The position numbers and the translations under genes were made by a program. A stretch of DNA of 64,000 bases, taken from Pomacea canaliculata (Eukaryota; Mollusca; Gastropoda; Architaenioglossa; Ampullariidae). The notes under the pieces were generated by a model. That model worked only from the letters and a program-made list of their open reading frames with translations. It was not told the DNA's origin and ran no database searches. Each line of letters starts with the position of its first letter. Within the stretch, counting starts at the first letter, position 1. This document shows positions 14,407-26,694 of the stretch, piece by piece. The DNA lies in the NCBI RefSeq assembly GCF_003073045.1, contig NC_037602.1, positions 14,759,731-14,823,730 of the forward strand. The letters run 5' to 3'.

Positions 14407-17400
14407 AACGGTGTCGATGCCATGCCTGTGCGTGTCAAGCCAGAGCCACAAGATAGCAATGTGCCACACCCAACCTTGCATAGGAGCAATGTTGATGGAG
14501 CCCTGTCTTCTTCACAGGCATCAGCTCTCTCATTTAGCAAATCCCAGCATCGGGACAACACAGGCATATCAGCTATGCCTGACACAGGCCGTGTGCCCAC
14601 TGGTACTTTCCCAGAAGTTGGGCAGCCTGGAAAGCAGGGCTCCACTGGTGATGCTACACAAAAAGAAAAGGAAAAGGCGCCACAAGAAGATTCCATTGAC
14701 TTTGACAGCATACGTGGCGTCTTTGGTTGGGCTACTGTGGATGGTATCAACGTCCCATACATCATTCGTAAATACAGGAAATTTGTAGCAGTGAGAATTG
14801 TGGAGAAGAAGATTCTTAGCAAGTATCCAAACTCTTTTCCTGATGAGCTGGGGAAAAAAGAGCCTCTTATTAGCTACTTTGTCACTGAAGCAGAAGCTAA
14901 CCTTCTGAATGAGATTAATACAGTGCACTGTAGCTTTGAATATGGCCACCAGCCCTTCACAACGAAGGACCTTATTGTAGACCTTGTTGAATTTGAGGAG
15001 TTTTATAATCTTGTGAAGAAAACCTTCCCGGAGGATGTCTTAGCCACGATGACTGGACATAGCAACCTGGCTGGTGTCGATGACAAAAAAGTGGAATTGT
15101 CAAAAGTGTGTGGTTGGATACAGATCAATAATACTGTGACTCCATACATCATCCGACCAGCGGGCAAGTTTGTGCCCTTGTCTGTGATTGTTTATGCAGC
15201 AGGACTGCTGACGAAAGAGCGGGTTGAAGGTTTGTCTCCAACATCAGAAGAATGTGGATTCCTGAATGCTACATGCCAAGCTGCTGGTTTTGACTTCAGC
15301 TTTGGCAAAAACACCAAGCTGATCCACATTGCAGAGGTGGTGCAGAGGTGCAAAGTGAGGGTGTTTGAACTTCCATTTGATAATCCATTGCAGCATGCTC
15401 AGTATCTGGACTCCTTGCAGCAAAGCTCACAGAGCACAGACCAAGGATCAGATGGTTTGCTTCAAGCACCACCTGTGCGATTTCCAGGCCAACCAAATCT
15501 GTCCAGTAGCATGACTTTGCCATATCGATCCATGCCTCTTTCAAATGGACCTCCCAACATGAATCCATTTATGCCAATGCCGTATAACCCTTTTGCTTCC
15601 ATGTTGAACATGATTTATCCATCTCCTCCAACCTCTTCTGTGCCCAAACAGAATAATCAAACATTTATGCACTTGCCTCAAGTCTCTCAAGCTTCCAAGC
15701 TACCTGTGCACAGCCTGTCTTCTCAACTTCCACTGAGCTCACCAGCATCTTCATTGCAAAATTCATCTATGAATTGTATTAAACCTAGACATATGCCAGC
15801 ACCAGCAGAGGGTGTTGTGCAGCTTTCTACTGCTTCACAGGGACAGAGACCAGCTAACACTTTTGCTCCTCAGCCTGCCCGGCTAGGTGTTCATACAGGA
15901 TTGGACATGTGTTTGCGACCGTCTCATGTTCTGACCTCCCAGTCTGGATTTCTTCCTGGTGGGCAGCCTCCTCCTTACAGGCCGCCTCCCCCATATTGCC
16001 CTCCACCTGCTCACATGGTACAGCAGTCAGGTCACCATCATCCTCCCACAGGTCTTCCATGTAATTTTTCTACATGTCTTCTTCCTTCTAACACTTCACC
16101 GATGGTGGAGCCTTCAAGTAGAATGCTGTATCCTGGTGGTGGGCCGTTGATGAGGGGAGCAGTGCCAATAGTAGGGTTTCCACCTCCTTCAGGGATATCT
16201 GGAGGTCCAGGTGGCATTCAGTTATCTACAGGCACTATCCAGCTGCCAGGACATCCAGCTTCGGGGACCCGAGAGTCTCCCAGATCCACAGGGTTGTCAC
16301 CAGCAGCTGATAGTTTGTCTCTTGCTCGTCACTCACCTGTGGTTCCAGCACAGTCAAACCATACCATTCATGCCCGGGATGCGGCTGTTAGACTTTCAAG
16401 CTTGACAGGTTCACCTCCAGTGTCTACCTTGGTACAGGAAAGATCCAGGACTTCCTCACCCCAATCCCATCTGCGACTGGTATCAGAAATCACTGCAGTG
16501 CTTGTGAGTGGCAAGAGCATCTCCTGTCTTGTGAGAAACTTTCCAGACCGCCAGGGGAAATTTTGTCTGGTAGAAGCAGTTTCTAAACTCTACTTTCCTC
16601 AGTGCAAGCTACCTGAGTTTGTGCATGCCCTACAGAATGTGTTGAAGATTGACCTACCTTTGTGCTCTGAGGAAGAGGCCAAAGCATTCATTCACTTCTA
16701 CAACCTGCCAGTTACGACACTTAATGACAATCACATGATACACTTGGACGATCTCACAAAGTTCTTCCCGCAGATGTCTTACATGTTTGGTCAGCCAGAA
16801 ACAACAAAGAGCACCACTGCCCTGCCTATCACCACACGGAGGAACAGTGGTTCTGACTCAACTGTACTGAGGTCACCGACAACCCCATTCACTGTCATGC
16901 TGACAAGCAGTGACAGTGGGGAGGTGATCAACATAGACTCAGATCCACCCACCCCAGATTTAAGCAGTCCTGGTCAAGAATTGGCTGGGGCAGGGGTGAA
17001 GCGTGGTGCCCTTGGGGTGCTTTCTGCCCCTGGGGGCAAACAGCCTTGTCATAGGCTGGAGGAGATGGTGGAGAAACTGAAACAGACCCAGCCAACTGCT
17101 CCTGATGAGAAGGATGCACCAACAGGTTTGCCAGGTAAAGGATGGGATTATTTAGATTTTTGTGTGTATTTCTTAAATCCCTTGGTTATCTTTACTACAT
17201 TCTTACCACATTAGTGCAGTGAGATATAAACAAGAGTGCCGCTCATGAGAATGACATTAGGTATGTTTAATTTTGAATCAGTTGTGCCATGGACTATGAG
17301 GAAGAAGCCATTATTCTATAAAGTCATGTGATTCAAAAGGGAACACAGCTAATGGCTGTGAGGGAGGGTCGTAGTTCTTTTATAGATTTTTTTTCCCCTT

Positions 17401-17697
17401 TATCTGAAGATGTACTTTGAATATTTTCCACATCTGTTATCTAGCTTGCAACCTACGGCTGAAAACAAATCATACTAGTGTTTAAAATCTGTGATGATTA
17501 AAAATCAGGATGAGGTATGGGAATTAAAAAAAAAAAAAAGCATTACTAAAAGATAGTTTGAGATTTTATACACATTGATAATGTGTTATTTTATGCAAAT
17601 GTCTAACCATTTTATTGATGAAATTTAAATGATTCCAGGTGCTGAGGACCGTAGTGCCCTATCATCTTCTAGTGGTTCTGTGATTGTGATTGACTAG
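14407..17697 (+). CDS. Unrecognised three-module protein with SUMO-related motifs
   Basis: The main exon is 14407-17134 (donor CCAG|GTAAAG) and the last exon 17639-17697 (acceptor ATTCCAG), joined in phase 1; the last exon adds GAEDRSALSSSSGSVIVID and stop. Numbering from the ATG at 14422, three diverged copies of a module of about 95-105 residues lie at roughly 99-205, 228-322 and 690-795. The first two begin Gly-Trp and share PYIIR and KFV; all end in a helix-like Leu/Val segment. Between copies 2 and 3 is a long Pro/Ser/Gln/Met-rich linker, probably disordered. VKPEP at residues 5-9 fits the SUMO-acceptor consensus. EVINIDSD (from about 834) and the C-terminal SVIVID look like SUMO-interaction motifs. 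A nuclear scaffold or transcription role is inference; the family is not recognised. A poly(A) signal lies at 18156. Confidence 0.8.
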
Positions 17698-18155
17698 CAT
17701 GACGAATGTTGGGAGGATTGATATATTTGGAAAAGTGCTTCTTTTACCCAGTGGAAAAGCTTTGTGTGTTCAGGGCAAGTCTTCAGTCACTTTGTGCCGA
17801 GATTTTGTTTACCTGGTTGGTGGCAGTTATGCAAAGGTTTTAAGCAAATCACATGCTTATTCTGTGGAATCTTGTGAATAACCCTGAAACATTACAGTGA
17901 AGAGGAGCAGCTATGTTTAGTTCATGGAGACTCAAAGAAAGGAAAAGGTTTGAGTCAGATTGGATGGTTGGGGGAGGGGGTACTCAAAGAAAGAAAAAGG
18001 TTTGAATCAAATTGGATGAAGGATATTTTTAACTTTAAGAAGCTGCGAGTATGAAGAATGTTTGGTGAGTGTTGAGAGAGCCACTAAACTGGCAGAGCCA
18101 GTCGAGACAGTACTTTTTTGTGTAACTTCAAGTGCATGGGAAAGAGATAACCTGT

Positions 18156-18161
18156 AATAAA
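18156..18161 (+). terminator. Poly(A) signal AATAAA, three-module gene
   Basis: AATAAA lies about 460 bases after the stop codon, the first canonical signal on this strand. It would give a 3' UTR of about 0.48 kb. Confidence 0.45.
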
Positions 18162-18199
18162 TGTCACATTACTATATATACACAGAATATTTTGCATGG

Positions 18200-21100
18200 A
18201 TGCTTTTATAAAAGTGCTTGAGCCTTTGAATGGGGATTGCTTGAACTTTATTTTGATATACATTTAACAATTGGTTGAAGTTGGATCTTGGTATTCTTGG
18301 CTTCCTTCTGAAATGGATTATAAACTACTTGTTGGGCACCACACAAAAGTTACAGTAAAGGACAAATATACTTGCAGTTTTGAACATGACACTTCTAAAT
18401 GGGAAATATTAGCTCATGGATATGAACTGCTGCTGTTGAGAGTAGCAAGCCATTGGTAATATTTGCTATACACCATCAAGCTTAATCAAAAAGGGGAAAA
18501 AATCCCGATCACGAAATGATTAGCATCAGCTTCATAAGAGGTGGAACAGTGTTGTTACAGCATCTCTAGCTTTAAAGTACATTGGTGAATGAATAATATG
18601 ATGAAAGATTTTGTGTGATTGAAATTTATGCAAATGTAGGTGTCGAAAGTCTATTCCTTTTCAGTTAAATATTTGCATTAGACTTTGGTGCACAAAAATT
18701 GCAAATGATATTGAGAATAGTTCTTCATATTTTGAGATTACTTTTGGATACAATTGCAAATTGATTTGTTTAATAAGGAATAGTGGTACCACAGTTATTT
18801 TTTTTTTACATATTGAGGATAGTTTTAGAAATTTGCCTAGCTCCTTTGTTGTAAATTAACAGCTTTCTTCAGCAACAAACATCATTTTTCTTTTGTCAGA
18901 ATACAAAATCACAACTAGAAATAAGCTCAGCATTTTTTCTTTATGCTATCAAACTCAAAGTGAATGACACTGAAAACTATAGAGTTAATGGTTGAGAGAG
19001 TGTTGGGAAATATAGTGTTATCAACAAATATAGCAAAATCCAGAGTTAACTGGTAGGTGTGATGCTCTGAATTTTAGATGTACATAGCCTTCATTCCACC
19101 AATTCTTAATAATGCTGCCTATAAAAAGGGGCATGCTTTGTATACTGAATGCCACTTACAAAGGACATAGCAGCAATAACCTTCAGCTGCTCTTTAAGTT
19201 AAATTTAATTCAGAGAATCAGTTAAACTATTAAAAGAATTTGAATGCAACATATTGGTTATTGTAGTTTGCAACAACTTATGCAAGCTCTAAAAGGGTAG
19301 AAAAATGAAGCGTTTCCATGTTACTAAGGCATTCTTCCATCGGCCTTACTGCTAATATATGGGGCTTTCTACTGATGCTATGAAATACACACCTTCACTG
19401 AACTATACTTCACTATAACTCTCTAATAATATTAAAGATATTGATTATGTTTTGTAAGCTATTCATTTATAGACTTCTAGGGAATTTTAGTAATAGTATG
19501 GAGCTTTGTTGGATTTTCTTGATTTTTGTTCCACGTATAATTTTTTTTTTTTTGGGCCAAATATTCAGTTTCTACTACTAATAATAATGTAGTTTTAATT
19601 GTCTGTTACTGAGTTATTTTATGCATGCTAGTTTTCTCTCTTTTTAACCAAGTGTAAGGTGACCTTACCTCTGAAGCCCACTATCCATCAGTATAGACAG
19701 CAGATTTCTCACCAACAACTTATGGAATTAGACTTTAGAATAACTTATTTTCTGTCAGTTGTCTTCAGTCCTGTAAGCTAAGGTTTAGAAGTGGAATTAC
19801 AAGACAAACGAGATGGATTACTACTTGAAAAAGAAGCAGCTAATTATTTAGTGGATTTTCTGTTTGAAAAACACTTTGTGTACAGTAAAATTATGCATAA
19901 CACTCATAAATAAAATATATATATATAGCTAGGTAGGTTGCTATGATCTTAGAATGGTGCGCTTTTAACTTGATGCATATCAAAATTCAAGGAGGAACTA
20001 CTGAGGTATCATAAAAATAACATTTCTATATTCATGCTACAACTACTACATGTAGGTAAAACCTCTGTGAGTGTTAGTTTTAGCTGACTGAAGATAGTTC
20101 TTAGGAACACTGAAGAGAATTAGTACAGTATTTTGAATGTGTTTATTTGAAATCCATTCTAAAGTGTTTTGCTCACCTTTTTTGTCTTTTTCCAACATAT
20201 GTGGGTTCTTGTGCATTCACATGTACTTTACAGTATATGCATTTGATAGTGAAGAAAAAACTCAATAAAAAGTGTAAGTATTATAATTTTAAATTACACA
20301 TTCTTGTCCTTTCTGACAGTAGTACAGCTGTAGCTACTAGTCCAAGACTGGAAGTATTCCCACATTGGTCTTAGAAACTCCATATAACACTCCACCTTCA
20401 TTCTTTCAAAAATCAACTTAAGAGCTAGTGTCCTTTTTAATAGCTTTTTATCTTTATCCAAACTTTTCGATTCTCTGAAGATTTTATGTTTGCATTATTG
20501 TATGTTAATGTTTACATGTAGATTGATTAAGAAGTAACTTCCATCTCTAATGTATAATTTAATTTTAAGTACATTTTTTAAATGACACAAATGACATTGT
20601 TCAACTTAAGATGTGTGAGCATATATGGTAAATAAAACATTTTAGAAGGAAACTGGCTGATGATTGGACACTAAGCAGAAAAGAAAGGGCAGTTATGAAA
20701 ATGAAAGTGCAAAGCTTCAAGTATTAGGGAAAAAGTGATTAATGTCTTTCTGTCAAGTCCTGTCATGGTTGAGAAATATAGAGTGGTTGTGGTGTCATTT
20801 CCAGTGTATAAATGTTGAAAGGGAAATATTTGTTAGATATGCCCTGTGCCCAAGAAATAGTGAACCATTTACAGTTCACTGCACCTAGTGACCTTAGGCT
20901 ATAGGACACTTTCCCTTTGACCTTTCAAATCCACCAACAACTTTTGATTAACTTTGCGTGATTTACATTCAGATAAACTACCAAGGCTGTATTTGTAAAA
21001 GTTGTGAAAGACTCTCATTCTTGACATTTTGATATTTTAAAACGTTTCAGTTTTTTGTAAAAATTAAAAACAGAATTTTAATGAGTATACAACGTATTTG

Positions 21101-21540
21101 TATAGATTGAGGACTGCTACATATCTGATATATTTCTTCATGGGATCATGAGCATACTAAACTATGCTCATCTTTGAGCTGCACTGGCTGCAAGTTTGTT
21201 TTTGCATTTACTAAGAGACTTCTGAACATTTTACCTTTGTAAATAAATCTCCTTATGTCTATAATAATAGTTGATTTGAACATTCTTTTACTTTGGAAGC
21301 TTCTGGCATACTGTTATTACAATAAACTGCAAGGTTAAAAGAAAGAACATGGAAGAACAATTTAATAAATGAAAATCTGAACCATCACTAAAACAAAGTA
21401 TTTGTAGCTACTAGAGGTAGAAAGAATTTACCCTAGATAAAAGGTATTTATAGAGAACTATCTTTAAAGGTGAATCTCTGCAGGCAAATAATTCCAGATA
21501 TTATTACTTCCCCTTCTACTGTCTCTCTAGGAGGGCTTCC
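18200..21540. other. AT-rich intergenic DNA
   Basis: Only short chance frames, AT microsatellite (near 19912-19927) and poly-T runs are present. No exon, RNA gene or recognisable transposon was found. Confidence 0.5.
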
Positions 21541-21559
21541 CAAAACCGGGTCTGCTGGT

Positions 21560-21860
21560 GAGGTGTGTTGCAGCCCTATGCTCCTCGAGGAGTAACAAAG
21601 AATAAACAACAAAGAATAAAACAAATTAATTCCCCATCCCCAACAGGTGGTCTGGTGGTGCAGTGGTTAGTGCCAGTCACAAATACAGTGAAGGTTGGCT
21701 GTCCTGGGTTCAGCTCCTGTCTTGGGCATGCTGTTCTTTTTCTGCATGTGGCATCACAGGGCTGTCTTGCCATGATACAGCCTTAGTTGCTGGCTTGGCA
21801 TTAATCACCAATTTCTTACCCTCCCTTCCCTCCATCCTCAAAAAGAAAGAAAAGAAGTAA
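21560..21860 (+). mobile_element. tRNA-derived SINE
   Basis: A tRNA-like head begins near 21650: TGGTGCAGTGGTTAG fits an A box and GGGTTCAGCTCC, 50-60 bases on, fits a B box (GGTTCRANNCC). A pyrimidine-rich body and an A-rich tail (AAAAAGAAAGAAAAG, about 21840) follow. Just upstream is a palindromic GCTCCTCGAGGAG and an AATAAA-rich joint, perhaps the end of another element. It is transcriptionally a Pol III-type repeat; no coding capacity. Confidence 0.6.
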
Positions 21861-22238
21861 TCTCCAACCTTTTCAAATGTGAAGTGTCTGTCAGAAATGT
21901 CACCATGGCAGTCAAGACTCTGCTTTTACATGACACCTTAGTCTGAATGAAACTTCAAAATTGCTTATTTTCTTTGTCGTGCTTCACTATTTAAACTCCT
22001 TGCTCTTTCATGCTTCATGTGCTGTTTACTTTTAAAAGCAATGTCTATCATCATTTCCTTTTTTTTGTTTAATGTGGCTGTCCAGTTCAAAGGTCCAAAT
22101 GGTGAGTTCACCTTTAGGGGTCATTCTTTCGTCTTCATGGCTCTATTAATCCTACCCTTGATAAGAAGATAGTTATGGAATGTTTCTTAAGCAGACAAGA
22201 CTTTTGATGTAGGATATGCTGACTCGGGTTCAAAACTA

Positions 22239-22397
22239 CAGTCGACCTTCCCTAAGTCGAAAACCTCCCTATATCGAATTAATTTTAGTTCCCGGCCAAA
22301 TACCTGCGCCTATTATGCATTTTCCCTAACTCGAAAACTCTTGTAAGTCGAATTTTTTTTCGGATCCCTTTGAGTTCAACTTATCGAGGTCTGATTG
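22239..22397. mobile_element. Pogo/Tigger-like MITE with TA target duplication
   Basis: A 159-bp unit has imperfect terminal inverted repeats: left CAGTCGACCTTCCCTAAGTC, right (reverse complement) CAATCAGACCTCGATAAGTT. It is flanked by TA on both sides (22237-22238 and 22398-22399). Inside are several TAAGTCGAA-like subrepeats. There is no transposase, so it is non-autonomous. TA duplication and CAGT-type ends fit the Tc1/mariner-pogo group; the subgroup is inference. Confidence 0.65.
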
Positions 22398-22399
22398 TA

Positions 22400-25390
22400 C
22401 ATGCTTTTATTTTTTATTGAAGATGACGTGGAATGAACTGGAACATCTGGCAATTTTATGACTAGGTCAAATGGACTACTGTTAACCTAAACAAATAAAG
22501 GCAAAAGATTAATATAAAGAGCACAAATTTGAAATGGAGCTGGAGTAGATATTCTGATGTACAGCCTAAGGTCTCATACATAACATACTGCTTTTAAAAT
22601 GATCTGGGAGCGATGGTGGATGAAACTGTTGCTGTTATAACTACAGATATAAAGATAGTACTCTTGCTCAACATAAAATTAAGTGTTGCTGCAGAATCAT
22701 GATAGGGTGAGAAGATTCAAGTAACTGTGTAAAACATTTAGAATGTCCTACAAGTTTTACACATAGTAGTCATTAATTATAAGCTATGTATTAACATATA
22801 AATTAGTCCTCATTTAGACAAAAGGTGAGTTTTTTCCAATTCTTTTTTTTTCTATGTGCGCATTTTTCAGCTGTTTCAAAAGTCAAATGGTGGACTTTTA
22901 TTAATGATGATTATGAAACACACTTGATGTTTTATTTTATTTTTTTTGTGTGTGTGATTGATTTACTTCTGAATTTATTCTTTTGTGTGGAGACTGATAA
23001 TATGATTGATCAGTTCATCCACCAATGTATTTTAATATTAGTTTATTATTGTGTATTTTCATATTGTTTTCATAAGGAAGTAAATGGCGTTGAAGGATAA
23101 TGTTGATGTAATCATGTTTAGTAAGCTTGTGTAACTTTTCTGTAATTTTCAAGGGTTATTTAAAAAACTCATTTCTCCCTAAAATATTCTGTTAGCTCCC
23201 AGCACCATCTAGCTGTCATACCCATCCACCCTCAAACCTACTCCCATATTCCACTGACTGGGGGAAAGTCACAGAAATATACAGTTACAGAAACTTGACA
23301 CAACCAGTACATTCTAAAGTTGTTTGCATCACCATCATTTGTGCTCCCAGACATATAATACTTTGAAAGTTAAGGACAATCTTGTTCACTTTCATCTTAT
23401 TGAAGAACCATTGTCAGTATACATCCTTACAAAGTAAATAATTAAAAGAAAACATGGTATTGTTTATGTCTGTTGACAGAGGATACATCTTGACATTAAA
23501 AATCTTGTCAGTTGTCATTCTGGAGAAGACAGCTAGATTGTGACATTTGAATGGCTATTTGCAAATTATTTAAGGGGAAGAAACATTTTAAACCTTTTCA
23601 GGACAGTCATATGTAAATAATGTTCAGTGGATTTGCTGAAATCTGTCAGGCAATTATGGCACAACTTGAAATTATGTGTTTGTGTGTGCATGCAATGATT
23701 GATTGTTTTGGATTGTAGTTTTATGCAATGCCAGCAATTAAGTGGGTGCGTGCGAGCATGTACAGGCACACATGAAGAATAAAATGGGTTGTATGGAGAA
23801 TAAAAGAGAGATTGGACACAGCAATACAGAAAAACAATATAGAAAAATGCCTTCCTGTCCCCACAGCTTGTTGCATTTTGTCATTAAAAATAAAATAAAA
23901 GCTACTACCTGTTTTGCATACAAACTATTGAGGTATCTGGTTTCCTACTCCCTGAAATTGCTATTTTAATACCTGTTTTAGTGTTTTGTTTTAAATCCAA
24001 TAATTTCCAATATTTCTTAATGATTTTGTCTGTGTGCACATGCACAGACATGGATGCTTTTATGTAGTAGTGATGAGTTATGTATAGGGCTTTTTTCATA
24101 CTTGGGAGATTCTTGACTGAACAAGTTGACTGCATACAAAATTTTCACAAAACTGGTTTACCAATACTATGACTATGCAGAGAATATTGCCACAGCAATT
24201 GTAGTGTCACAATAGTACTTTCTCAAAAGGATTGCAAGTGTACAAAGTGTCTATTGCCATGTGTGCTGTTAGCTTTGAGTATTTAAGTAGATCTGAAGTT
24301 TTTAAAAATCTAGAAAACTTTCTTAGTATACAGGCCTAATTAGCACTTCTATAAAAATCTGTATGTGCAATTGGGTGTGGGTGTGGTGATGCATGCACAT
24401 ACAGTTACATCGGCTCACATTTCTAGTGATCTGAAATCTCCTTTGGTGATGTAAGGAATATGTGTATTTGAGAGCAACAACTTTAATTAAATCTGATAAG
24501 CACAGTACTATGTAATCCCCTTCTGCCAATCACCATGAATAAGTTTTAAAATGTTACTTTTGATTTAGTTCATCTCATTGCCTCTCTCACACATTGATTT
24601 ATTAAAAAAATATTTGATGTGTTGTAAAATATCTGCGGAAAGCTGCTTGTATTCCACGACAATAGCAGCTCTTGCTTATTTTCATATGCATATGACAAAT
24701 GTTACAAAGTATATTTGAAAGAGTCATAAACCACATCTTCTACTCACCAATCCAGGTTATTCTTTCCCCTGTTTCCCCACCCCCCCCATATGTATCTTCT
24801 GGCAATATTTAACAGGTTTATACTGTATGTATATGTACAGTGTGTATTATAATATAAATTTACAAATATCTTGATGCATGTTGTGACTTTTAACCTGTTG
24901 TAAAGACGGTACATCTGTATCACATTTGGGCATTACGTTCTCCATGTGTTCAACGGTACTAAACGCTGTTGATAATTTTGATATTTTGGAAGCATAGATC
25001 ACAGTCATCTACAAATAATGAATATAAATGCTTCACAGTTAGTCATATAGATGAATTGTGAATTCCCAGTCTGGATAAAAATGTTGAATACAATGTCCCT
25101 GTCAATAGAAGAAATGACTTTTGAATAAAACATATTGAATACAGATTGAAGACTCCTTTGTGCGTGTGTGTTGACAGCAGAAACGATCGATGGGAAAAAA
25201 CTATTTTCCGAGACCTCAGAAAAGTCATCCCTTAGCAGATGTTTTCTAAATGGGTGAGTGGATAGGTCGACATGCTTAGTCTTGATTTTTGTAGATTTCT
25301 GTGTAGTCAGTTAAAGTAGGAATAACTATTCCCTGTTCCAAACTATTCCTGTCCCCAGAAGAACATATGGTCATAGGATTTTAGTTACAG
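22400..25390. other. AT-rich intergenic DNA
   Basis: No gene, RNA or repeat beyond short homopolymers and AT microsatellites was recognised. Open frames here are short and lack splice or family support. Confidence 0.5.
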
Positions 25391-25760
25391 TGCAGCGAAA
25401 CAATGAAACTCTCTTCGTTTCCACATCCGCCACCTACCCACTATTTAATCCGTTAAATGTGTACTGAAAACGCATAATAAACATTACTCCTCACAATAGT
25501 CCACACAATTCTAGTCCTTTTTCATACCCTTTCCCCCTTTTCTGCTTGTTAATTGCTACTTCCCTGCTCGTCCTCCTTTTGCAAAATCATGATCCTCTGT
25601 CCTTGTTACTTGGATCCTCTTTACACTGTTTATCCTTCTGTCGTTCATGTGTTTGCTTGTTTTTCCGTCCCGCGTGTTACCTATGTCTCGTTTTAGGAGA
25701 ATGAACCTTAGGAGTGTGAGTATGCGCAATACGAATTTTGCATTTATTATAATAGAAAGG
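25390..25760 (+). mobile_element. LINE 3' tail fragment, copy 4 (opposite orientation)
   Basis: This is the reverse complement of the tail seen at 1.1-1.5, 28.7-29.1 and 44.7-45.1 kb. It shares AACTCTC, CATCCGCCACCTACCCACT, ATTACTCCT and a TTTGCATTTATTAT end. It lies upstream of the first FASTK gene and carries no reverse transcriptase. Confidence 0.55.
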
Positions 25761-26694
25761 ATCCTTTCAACATAATCGTGAAAAAAAAATTATTACTACA
25801 TTTTTGAAGTTAGATTCATTAGTCCTATGGTCCTCATAAGACCAAGTCTCTAAACAAAGTCTGCCCTTAGGTATAAGTAATCCAACACCTCTTTCCCGAC
25901 CAACTATTGCCGGGGAGGCTACTGCCTTATTCATTCGTGTAATTAGGATGAATGATCCTTCTTTTCAGTGCTCTCTATTTTCAGGAAGCGCGAATCAGCA
26001 GTTACCGGTTCCCACGTACGCCGCACTCCTTTAGAGTATCCAAGAGCCTTTCGCTTACAATGCTTACGAGCATCTCTACAAACGATATATATATGTACGC
26101 AGGCGTGTTTTAATAATGCCATTTGTGACATCGATATCGATTTGCTCTCTATAAATAGCGTCATTAGTATTAATTTACAGAAGTACACGCTCAGTTAAAC
26201 GCTTGTATTTAGCATGACAGCATGTACACAGACACATCAAAAAGAAACAAATCTAGGAACAGATTATTGTCTCCTTATGCTTATAATTGAAAGATTTTAA
26301 TTAACTAGTCACCCCATCGCAAATGCTTTCTAAGATATATATGCACACACGTAAGAATGCACGTTTTAAACTTGAACAAAAATATCTTGAAAATCCAGTT
26401 GGTTTTATCAAGGCATTTTTCGAGATTTTTTTTTACAATAATGTGTCTCAGATGAACAACAGTAGCTCCCTCTGTGCTAGCTAGATGTTGTGAAAATATT
26501 GAAAAATAAGTTTGTTTTACAAATTTATATATTTTGCTTTGTATCATTTTCATTCTGTTTGATATGTTGCAGAATTTCATCCATGTTGATTATTGTGGAT
26601 GTGTAAGGATGTTGGATAATTTGAGGAGGGTGTACTCAGTTCATGTTTGATCTCAAAGGCCTGCTTTTAGCTGCATCATACGAAAATACTTACA

